A DNA stretch of 46,673 nucleotides from Pedobacter sp. Lineage in GTDB: Bacteria > Bacteroidota > Bacteroidia > Sphingobacteriales > Sphingobacteriaceae. The position numbers were made by a program, and so were the translations under genes. The notes under the pieces are model-generated. The model saw only the letters and a list, made by a program, of their open reading frames with translations. It did not search any database and had not been told where the DNA came from. The stretch is from contig NZ_JAVHXT010000004.1 in the NCBI RefSeq assembly GCF_031119335.1, positions 1 through 46,673 on the forward strand, read 5' to 3'. Numbering within the stretch: position 1 is the stretch's first letter; every line of letters begins with the position of its first letter. Shown piece by piece: positions 40,833-46,673 of the stretch.

Positions 40833-42314
40833 CTAGGCTTTCCTAAAAAATTGCTTCAGTTCGTTCTTTTCCAAGAAGTATACTAATGCCAAAAATAAAA
40901 TTAACAGGCCATTACCAATGAATATATTTTTATTGAATAGGAAAAATGAACTAAAACCGATAACTATCGAGATAACTAGATAGAGTAAAATTCTTTTGAG
41001 ATTGTACGGAATTGGATAGTGCTTTTGACCTAAAACATAAGAAATTACCATCATGGTGAAGTAAGTAATCATGCTTACCCAAGCCGAGCCCATGTACCCA
41101 AATTTAGGAATAAGTAGCGGATTAAAAACGATGGTAATTATTGCACCAACTAACGAGATATACAAGCCGAATTTAGTTTGATCAGACAATCTATACCAAA
41201 TAGATAAATTCATGTAAACACCTAAGCAAACGTAACCTAACAATAAAAATGGAACAGCTGGTAAGCCTACCCAATAATCTTGATTTCGGATAAAATATTT
41301 AAGGATCTCGATATTCGCTATTAGCGCTACAAACAAAATAGCCAAAGCAACTACAAAGTATTGAAGTATAATGGCATAAATTTTCTTTGCATTCTCCTGC
41401 TTTGCATAGCTGAAAAAGAAAGGTTCGGCACCTAACCTAAAAGCGGTAATAAAAATACTGATGAAAACTGCAATCTTGCAAACTGCGCCATAAATCCCAA
41501 CCTCACTGGCTGCAATGTCTTCTGGCAGTAACTTGTTCAGCACAATTTTATCTAAACTTTCGTTGATGGTAAATGAAAGGTTAGCAACTAAAACCGGCCA
41601 GCTGTAAGCGTACATCTGCTTGAATAAAGCTTTGTCGAATTTCAATTGGATTTTAGCAAACTCTGGTAAAAGCATCACCAGCGTTGCTGCACTTGCAATT
41701 AGATTAGAAATAAAAACATAGCCAATCCACTGGGTTCTGTACCAACTTTCTACCCATTGTGCACCAATCCATTGGTGTTTGATCATAGCTGGAAGCACAA
41801 ACAAAAACACTAAGTTAAACCCAACGAAAAAACCAATGTTAAGAAATTTGACAGCACTGTATTTTATCGGCCTTTCATCTGCCCTGATTTTAGCAAAAGG
41901 GATAACACTAATGGCGTCTAAAAATAGGATCAACAAAAAGTAAATTGTGTATTTTTTATAATCACCAACATCTTCGGGAGAACTTGCTAGGTAATTGGCA
42001 ATTGGATCAAGAAATATCAACCCTGTTACCAAAAACAAAGTTGATATAAATGCAATACACCAAAATGAGTTATTGTAAACCTCTTGTTTCTTGTCTTCGT
42101 GTTTATTTAGGTATCTGAAAAATGTACTTTCCATACCAAATGCCAATACCGCATTGATGATGGAAGCATTGGCGTACATATTTGTAAAAATCCCATATAC
42201 ACCCGTTTTGTAAACTCCGGTGTAAATTGGAGTTAGAATGAAATTGAACAAGCGTGAGAATACAGTGCTCAATCCATATATTGCTGTTTGCCCTAGGAAT
42301 TTTTTTAAAACCAT
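40833..42314 (-). CDS. Wzx-like polysaccharide flippase
   Basis: An inner-membrane protein of 493 residues with about 12-14 hydrophobic segments, of the MATE-like polysaccharide exporter (oligosaccharide flippase) family. The start LKKFLGQTAIYGLSTVFSR and the middle MVLLPEFAKIQ / YAYSWPVLVANLSFTINES stretches are characteristic. It probably flips lipid-linked glycan across the inner membrane. I use the ATG at 42314; a TTG at 42350 would add 12 residues that read through a TATTGAGATATGAG repeat, so I do not accept it. No glycosyltransferase cluster is next to it, so the glycan is unknown. Confidence 0.88.
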   Translation of the reverse strand: MVLKKFLGQTAIYGLSTVFSRLFNFILTPIYTGVYKTGVYGIFTNMYANASIINAVLAFGMESTFFRYLNKHEDKKQEVYNNSFWCIAFISTLFLVTGLIFLDPIANYLASSPEDVGDYKKYTIYFLLILFLDAISVIPFAKIRADERPIKYSAVKFLNIGFFVGFNLVFLFVLPAMIKHQWIGAQWVESWYRTQWIGYVFISNLIASAATLVMLLPEFAKIQLKFDKALFKQMYAYSWPVLVANLSFTINESLDKIVLNKLLPEDIAASEVGIYGAVCKIAVFISIFITAFRLGAEPFFFSYAKQENAKKIYAIILQYFVVALAILFVALIANIEILKYFIRNQDYWVGLPAVPFLLLGYVCLGVYMNLSIWYRLSDQTKFGLYISLVGAIITIVFNPLLIPKFGYMGSAWVSMITYFTMMVISYVLGQKHYPIPYNLKRILLYLVISIVIGFSSFFLFNKNIFIGNGLLILFLALVYFLEKNELKQFFRKA

Positions 42315-42319
42315 TAAGA

Positions 42320-42355
42320 TGTGCGTATTGAGATATGAGATAGGTGACAAATCTC
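42320..42355. repeat. TATTGAGATATGAGAT repeat before the flippase
   Basis: The plus strand reads GTATTGAGATATGAGATAGG followed by a TCTCAA block. It overlaps the rejected upstream start of the flippase gene. Confidence 0.5.
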
Positions 42356-42387
42356 AACAATAAAACAATTTAACAATTGAGCCATCT

Positions 42388-42672
42388 TTACCAAAGCAAG
42401 TTCTTTTTAATTACCACAAAGTTCGTATAACCTTGTAACTCTCCTTCTTCTACAACCACTTGCTCCACGATTGATTTCTCAGGCCCTTTATTGCACCACT
42501 CTACAAACATCTCTAAAGTAATCTCGTCAGCTTCTGCTTCAATTAAAACCGAACCATCTTTTTCATTCTTCACTTTTCCTTTCACGCCCATTTGGTCGGC
42601 TACGGCTTTGGTGCTGGCCCTAAAAAAAACGCCCTGTACCTTGCCTACTACTTTTATTTTGATGTGTTTCAT
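42388..42672 (-). CDS. acyP: Acylphosphatase
   Basis: This small cytosolic enzyme hydrolyses acyl phosphates such as acetyl phosphate. The 94-residue protein has the two catalytic residues R18 (GVFFRAST) and N36 (GKVKNEKDGSV) in the family's usual context, and the strands VKVVGKVQ and VLIEAEAD. Length is normal. It is 73 nt upstream of the flippase, with a repeat between. Confidence 0.95.
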   Translation of the reverse strand: MKHIKIKVVGKVQGVFFRASTKAVADQMGVKGKVKNEKDGSVLIEAEADEITLEMFVEWCNKGPEKSIVEQVVVEEGELQGYTNFVVIKKNLLW

Positions 42673-42673
42673 T

Positions 42674-42705
42674 TTAGTATTGAGATATGAGTATCGAGTA
42701 TTAAG
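42674..42705. repeat. TATTGAGATATGAGTATCGAG repeat before acyP
   Basis: AGTATTGAGATATGAGTATC then GAGTATTAAG lies directly before the acyP start. It is the clearest copy of the repeat shared with the two gaps downstream. Confidence 0.55.
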
Positions 42706-42728
42706 ACTACCCGAAACTTATTTGCCTA

Positions 42729-42736
42729 CAAAAGTA
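42729..42736 (-). promoter_or_regulatory. -7 box before acyP
   Basis: The minus strand reads TACTTTTG, 56 nt before the acyP ATG. It could drive acyP, the flippase and dut. No -33 match was found. Confidence 0.4.
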
Positions 42737-42884
42737 ATTATTTTGAACCACCTAAGACACCTAAGCGCATTTAAGATGATAAATCGATGAAAATATAATC
42801 TGTAATAATTTTTCTGCCACCCTATGCAGGCAATTACATTTCGTAAAAAACTTGGATTTTCTAAAATGTCTAAGGTGGTAAAAC

Positions 42885-43832
42885 TTAAAACTCTAGGGTG
42901 TTCAACTTATGCTTTTCTACTAAAAACTCTTCCCAAATTTCATTTAAAATTGTTGCAGCTGGTTTAATTTCATTAAGCATAGCTGAGACCTGTCCTATTT
43001 CCAATTCTCCTTCTTCCATATCTCCTTCGAACATCCCGAGTTTTGCTCTTGCTCTACCTAATAAAGCAGCAAGTTCTGCGGTACTTGCGCCATTAGCTTC
43101 AGCATGTGCAACTGCATCAGCAAATTCATTTTTGAGCAACCGCACAGGTACCAGTTTTTTCATCCTTAGTTTGGTATCGCCTTCGGCGGATGAAATAATG
43201 CGTTCCTTAAAATTTGGATGTGCGGATGACTCCTCGGCTACTGCAAATGCTGAACCTATTTGCACGGCATCTGCTCCTAAAGCAAAAGCCGCCAACATCG
43301 ATTTTCCGCTAGCAATGCCACCCGCAGCAATTACTGGAATATTTACTGCTGCTTTAATCATTGGGATGAGACAAAGTGTAGTAGTTTCTTCCCTTCCATT
43401 GTGACCTCCAGCTTCAAAACCTTCGGCAACTATTGCATCTACCCCACTTTGTTGTGCCTTTAAAGCAAATTTGGTATTGGCAATTACGTGAACAACAATC
43501 ATTCCTTTATCCTTCAAAAAACTAGTCCACGTTGCTGGGTTGCCCGCAGAAGTAAATACAATCTTGATATCTTCTTCTACTAAGATATCCATTATTTCTT
43601 GAATGTTTGGATATAGCAATGGCACATTTACGGCAAATGGCTGATTTGTGGCTTCTTTGCATTTTTGAATATGCTCACGTAAAACGGCTGGATACATGGA
43701 ACCTGCACCAATAATACCTAAACCACCAGCGTTAGAAACGGCAGCAGCTAAGCGCCAACCACTGCACCAAACCATACCAGCCTGAATAATGGGGTATTTG
43801 ATATTAAAAAGGGAAGTTATGGGGTTGCTCAT
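42885..43832 (-). CDS. Nitronate monooxygenase family protein
   Basis: The 315-residue protein is an FMN-dependent TIM-barrel enzyme of the 2-nitropropane dioxygenase/nitronate monooxygenase family, which oxidises alkyl nitronates. Family motifs are NIKYPIIQAGMVWCSGWRLA, AVSNAGGLGIIGAGSM, VDAIVAEGFEAGGHNGRE, IPVIAAGGIASGKSMLAA and GADAVQIGSAFAVAEES; the late pair includes the FMN phosphate site. The exact substrate may differ (some members are enoyl reductases). It starts 14 nt after the Bro-N gene's stop on the same strand, so they are probably cotranscribed. Confidence 0.92.
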   Translation of the reverse strand: MSNPITSLFNIKYPIIQAGMVWCSGWRLAAAVSNAGGLGIIGAGSMYPAVLREHIQKCKEATNQPFAVNVPLLYPNIQEIMDILVEEDIKIVFTSAGNPATWTSFLKDKGMIVVHVIANTKFALKAQQSGVDAIVAEGFEAGGHNGREETTTLCLIPMIKAAVNIPVIAAGGIASGKSMLAAFALGADAVQIGSAFAVAEESSAHPNFKERIISSAEGDTKLRMKKLVPVRLLKNEFADAVAHAEANGASTAELAALLGRARAKLGMFEGDMEEGELEIGQVSAMLNEIKPAATILNEIWEEFLVEKHKLNTLEF

Positions 43833-43846
43833 CTGTTCACAGACTT

Positions 43847-44671
43847 TTAGTTTTTCTTATCAATTTTCTTTTTCTCGGGTAAATAATTTTGTTCCGACAC
43901 TACTTTTTGCCCCGTTTTGCTTTCTAATTCCTTTCTTGCATTTCCTGCAACTGCCCCACCCTGTTTAGCCACTTTTTGGTTCTCTTTAAAGCCAATAGGA
44001 TTTTGTGTTTTAACAATAGCTGTAGTGGATGCTTCACCTAACATCGAGAAAATCAATTCAAGGTCGGTCATGTGATCTCGCAAGTTTTGGCTCTTTAATC
44101 CTTTAACTTTTTTGTATTCGGATGGCGTAAGTCCAAAAGTAGCTTTGGATATTTCGGCTGTTAAAATTGCGTACTCCTTTTGCTCCTTTACCTCTCTACT
44201 CTTCCATTCGTCGGTAAGTTCTTCACGAATAGCAATGCTGCGCATGCGCTTTTCAATCCAATCGTCCGAATAGCCTTTAAGTTTGTAGAGCTCTCTTGTT
44301 CGCTGTGTGGCCAGCTCCGGATTTTCTATTTCTTCTAAACGATCGGAACCTACCTGCGCCAACCAAAGTTTAAAAGGTTCTGCTTTAGGGGAAGGTATAG
44401 ATTGGATAATGCGTAGAAGACCTTTAGTATCGGCAGCTTGTATTTTCCTTTTTTTACCATCCGCTGCTACCATTTCAACCGGGGTACAAATTGTACCCCA
44501 GTTGCTTTTAAGCTGACCGTCTCGGCTCAACATTCTTTTAATATACTGCTTTACATCAGAGCTGTCAGTAAGTGTTTCAACAACATCCTGCACAGAAAAA
44601 TACCACTTCTCATCTGTCTCGTTCCATACGGAACGTATTTGCTTGCTTTCAAATAGTTTAATGTTTGCCAT
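43847..44671 (-). CDS. Bro-N domain (BRO/antirepressor-like) protein
   Basis: This 274-residue protein has an N-terminal Bro-N domain (about 5-110): IRSVWNETDEKWYFSVQDVV, then LTDSSDVKQYIKRM, AADTKGLLRIIQSI and FKLWLAQVGSDRLEEI. This domain is known from baculovirus BRO proteins and phage antirepressors and binds DNA. The C-terminal half (about 120-274) is helical, charged and Lys-rich (GNARKELESKTGQKV, ending EKKKIDKKN). There are no phage genes nearby. Related chromosomal Bro-N proteins are widespread in bacteria with no known role. It precedes the nitronate monooxygenase gene by 14 nt. It is likely a DNA-binding protein. Confidence 0.85.
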   Translation of the reverse strand: MANIKLFESKQIRSVWNETDEKWYFSVQDVVETLTDSSDVKQYIKRMLSRDGQLKSNWGTICTPVEMVAADGKKRKIQAADTKGLLRIIQSIPSPKAEPFKLWLAQVGSDRLEEIENPELATQRTRELYKLKGYSDDWIEKRMRSIAIREELTDEWKSREVKEQKEYAILTAEISKATFGLTPSEYKKVKGLKSQNLRDHMTDLELIFSMLGEASTTAIVKTQNPIGFKENQKVAKQGGAVAGNARKELESKTGQKVVSEQNYLPEKKKIDKKN

Positions 44672-44743
44672 AGGATAATTTTTAATAATTGTAGATAGAT
44701 AATTCTTAAATATCCGAAAGAAAAACCACCAAACCTAAATACA

Positions 44744-45907
44744 TTAAACTAATCTTTTCACATCGTTAGACTTGATAATTTTACCCGCACTAAGCTCTAT
44801 CAAATTTACGCCAGGTGTTTTACCAACTTCAAAGCTTCCATATTGGTTATCGATACCTAAAAACTCCGCACCGTTAATTGTTGCCCATTTCAACAGTTCA
44901 TCAAAAGGTATTCTTTTCTTCTGTTGTAAGGTTTGCATCTCTGCCAAAATAGATAGCTGGTGATTGCTCGCCAAACTATCAGTACCTAAAGTTACTTTAA
45001 TACGTGGGTCGATGAAAAGCGTAACATCCGGCAGGTTATTTTCTATGTACAAATTTGCATTTGGACATAAGCACCAATACAAATCTTTATGCTGTGCAGT
45101 AGCAAAATCGATATCAGCTTTGCTGGTAAAAGTATTGTGTACTAATAAACTTTTGTTCGATGGCATTTTTGGCAAGTGATATCGCAGTGAATTTTCTCCA
45201 GTGCCATGTGCTTCGCTCTTCGGCACTCCCATGCGTTGGTACATCACTTCAAAATCTCCAGTACCTCTTTCAAAAAATTCGCTTTCGGCAGCTGTTTCCT
45301 GATTATGAATACTCAGTATATCTTGCGGTCGGGTGTTCCTTTCAATATATTGGAACAACTCATTGGATACTGAGTAAGGCGCATGTGGCACAATTGAAGC
45401 CTTAAGTGGCCAATAGCTATCTCTAATTTTCAACGCCTCATCTATAATAGGTTGCGAAGGCCAATTAAATCCAAAAACTTCCACAAAAGTATGGTAATGT
45501 AATGTGCTGTGCTGCTTTACCTCCTTAGAAAGTAGCTGGTTTGAAATATCGCCCACGGCAACAATTCCATTTTCAAGCATTTGCTTATCGGCGGCATCCA
45601 TTGCGGCAATAACCACTTCATCTGCTGCTGCACGCTGTGCTACAATTTCTCTCACGAAAGCTGGCAATCCAGTTTGTTCGGGAATTTTTTCAAATAGATG
45701 CGAAAGTTCCAAATGGCAATGCGTATTTACAAACCCAGGCACCAACACACCTTCAAACTGTTCTATCCCTTCAATATTTTGCTGTATTGTTTCTTCCTGC
45801 TTTAATATGGCGGTGATCTCACCCGTGTCAGCAACTTCTATTACACCATTGGCTATAGGCTCGCTGGTTACAGGATATATCCAATTAGCTGATAAGTATC
45901 TTTGCAT
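44744..45907 (-). CDS. Amidohydrolase family deaminase-like protein
   Basis: The 387-residue TIM-barrel enzyme belongs to the ATZ/TRZ branch of metal-dependent hydrolases. The metal ligands are visible: H63 and H65 (NTHCHLELSH), a histidine in PHAPYSVS, one in IHNQETAAE and the aspartate in VTLGTDSLAS. The pattern fits deaminases of purine-like nucleosides, such as the aminofutalosine deaminases of menaquinone synthesis, or hydrolases of amino-group-bearing rings. The substrate is not set by the sequence. It is cytoplasmic. It is 72 nt upstream of the Bro-N gene. Confidence 0.9.
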   Translation of the reverse strand: MQRYLSANWIYPVTSEPIANGVIEVADTGEITAILKQEETIQQNIEGIEQFEGVLVPGFVNTHCHLELSHLFEKIPEQTGLPAFVREIVAQRAAADEVVIAAMDAADKQMLENGIVAVGDISNQLLSKEVKQHSTLHYHTFVEVFGFNWPSQPIIDEALKIRDSYWPLKASIVPHAPYSVSNELFQYIERNTRPQDILSIHNQETAAESEFFERGTGDFEVMYQRMGVPKSEAHGTGENSLRYHLPKMPSNKSLLVHNTFTSKADIDFATAQHKDLYWCLCPNANLYIENNLPDVTLFIDPRIKVTLGTDSLASNHQLSILAEMQTLQQKKRIPFDELLKWATINGAEFLGIDNQYGSFEVGKTPGVNLIELSAGKIIKSNDVKRLV

Positions 45908-46138
45908 AGTACAAATTAAGCGGAATGCACCTTAAATTCGAAATTTAAAACTTTTTTGCCGCCTTAGGTAACAAGTTGTAGAGAAATTCTACAATATTAA
46001 ATTCAGCAAAAAACACATAAATGACTTACTTTTAACCATTTACATTTTGGCACGATGCAATAACAGCCTCTGGCATCATTATGTAGCATTAGGTTAGTAT
46101 AATTCACAAAATGTATTAAACTTAAAAAAATAGATATT

Positions 46139-46673
46139 ATGAAAAAGTTATTTGTAGCAGCTATCGTAGCATTCGCAGGTTTTACAGCAACTCAAGCTCA
46201 GGCTTCAATCAATAAAGTAGAAATTGTTTCGGTTCAAGACAGCGTAGTGAAAACTCCTATCGAAATATCAGCTTTACCAGATGCAATTAAAACAGTATTG
46301 GCAACAGATCCATATAAAGATTGGACACCAACAGCAGCATTCAGCGTTAAAGATGGTGATAAAAACTACTTCCAAGTTGACGTGAAGAAAGAAGAAGAAA
46401 CAGCTTCATTAAAATTTGACGCTGATGGTAAACCAGTAGATTTTGCTGGAACTAACCTAACACAAGCAACTGCTTCGATTGCTAACGAAGAAAATGTGTC
46501 GGTACAAGACAGTGTAGTAAAAACTCCAATTGAAATATCGGCATTACCTGACGCTATTAAAACAGTATTAGGAACAGATCCATACAAAGATTGGACGCCA
46601 ACAGCAGCTTTCAGTGTAAAAGATGGTGATAAAAACTACTTCCAAGTTGACGTGAAGAAAGAAGAAGAAACAG
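46139..46673 (+). CDS. Secreted PepSY-like protein with 90-residue tandem repeats (partial, runs off the window)
   Basis: The gene is open to the window edge at 46673, so its stop codon lies outside. It starts ATG at 46139 with a signal peptide (MKKLFVAAIVAFAGF then TATQAQA, cleaved near residue 21). Repeat 1 spans residues 31-120 and repeat 2 begins at residue 121, with a period of 270 nt. The unit contains SVQDSVVKTPIEISALPDAI, DPYKDWTPTAAFSVKDGD, and YFQVDVKKEEE then ASLKFDADGKPV, which resembles Bacteroidota PepSY-like (BLIP-like) domains. The units differ at 17 of 175 nt but only one residue. It is probably periplasmic or secreted. The total number of repeats is not known. Confidence 0.85.
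   Translation, partial: MKKLFVAAIVAFAGFTATQAQASINKVEIVSVQDSVVKTPIEISALPDAIKTVLATDPYKDWTPTAAFSVKDGDKNYFQVDVKKEEETASLKFDADGKPVDFAGTNLTQATASIANEENVSVQDSVVKTPIEISALPDAIKTVLGTDPYKDWTPTAAFSVKDGDKNYFQVDVKKEEET

Noticed and set aside
42315..42350. TTG start and 12-residue extension of the flippase
   Set aside because: It reads through a TATTGAGATATGAG repeat and has no family similarity; the normal start is the ATG at 42314.
42898..43404. 168-residue plus-strand ORF opposite nitronate monooxygenase
   Set aside because: It is the antisense shadow of a conserved gene.
44744..45907. Calling the amidohydrolase aminofutalosine deaminase (mqnX)
   Set aside because: Metal-site motifs fit the wider family, but no other futalosine-pathway gene is in the window, so the substrate cannot be fixed.
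45504..45935. 143-residue plus-strand ORF opposite the amidohydrolase
   Set aside because: It is an antisense shadow with Cys/Ser-rich composition and no promoter.

Overview
The window is a compact, low-GC chromosomal segment of a Bacteroidota bacterium, most likely from the Sphingobacteriaceae (Pedobacter-like). The evidence is a complete type IX secretion gene (sprA) in the arrangement ruvA-sprA-gcvH-vanZ, repeated use of the Bacteroidota promoter (TTTG or TTG, about 19-22 nt, then TAnnTTTG), little use of Shine-Dalgarno sites, SusC/D-style outer-membrane biology, and many intergenic inverted-repeat elements of kinds common in that family. I see no phage, plasmid, transposase or CRISPR array.

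Layout. 1-9500: tRNA-Glu with a terminator, an AraC-type regulator, a RibD-C reductase, a small membrane protein under a promoter with two matching palindromes, periplasmic beta-glucosidase (bglX), tatC, rpiB, an M28 peptidase and a small secreted protein of unknown function. This part ends in about 1 kb of non-coding DNA with a 353-bp tandem duplication, a gene fragment and several repeat elements. 9501-12962: a LutB-type iron-sulfur protein and a fused alpha/beta 2-oxoacid dehydrogenase E1. 13235-16547: an XRE regulator converging on a SprT-like protein and the feoAB ferrous-iron uptake operon. 16741-20550: a GDPD lipoprotein and a TonB-receptor-like outer-membrane barrel. 20831-32073: vanZ, gcvH, sprA, ruvA and maeB, all on the minus strand. 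32717-45907: a long minus-strand run with a LysM lytic transglycosylase, gatA, two TatA/B proteins, a degenerate EnvC-like protein, a DUF4292 lipoprotein, a TPR protein, dut, a Wzx-like flippase, acylphosphatase, nitronate monooxygenase, a Bro-N protein and an amidohydrolase. 46139 to the edge: an incomplete secreted PepSY-like protein built of 90-residue tandem repeats.

How it fits together. Most genes are core housekeeping or cell-envelope functions: protein export (TatA/TatB-like with TatC encoded separately, and SprA of the T9SS), peptidoglycan remodelling (transglycosylase and EnvC-like), envelope polysaccharide export, iron uptake and central carbon metabolism (rpiB, maeB, E1, lactate oxidation, glycine cleavage). 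The more unusual content is in repeats and regulatory DNA: palindrome pairs on promoters, two-hairpin cruciform elements, repeats inside coding sequences (gatA and the DUF4292 lipoprotein), short or absent mRNA leaders, and the repeat protein at the right edge. I found no convincing new multi-gene system. The strongest leads are the repeat-derived N-terminus of the DUF4292 lipoprotein, the PepSY-like repeat protein, and the tandem duplication beside the gene at 7998.
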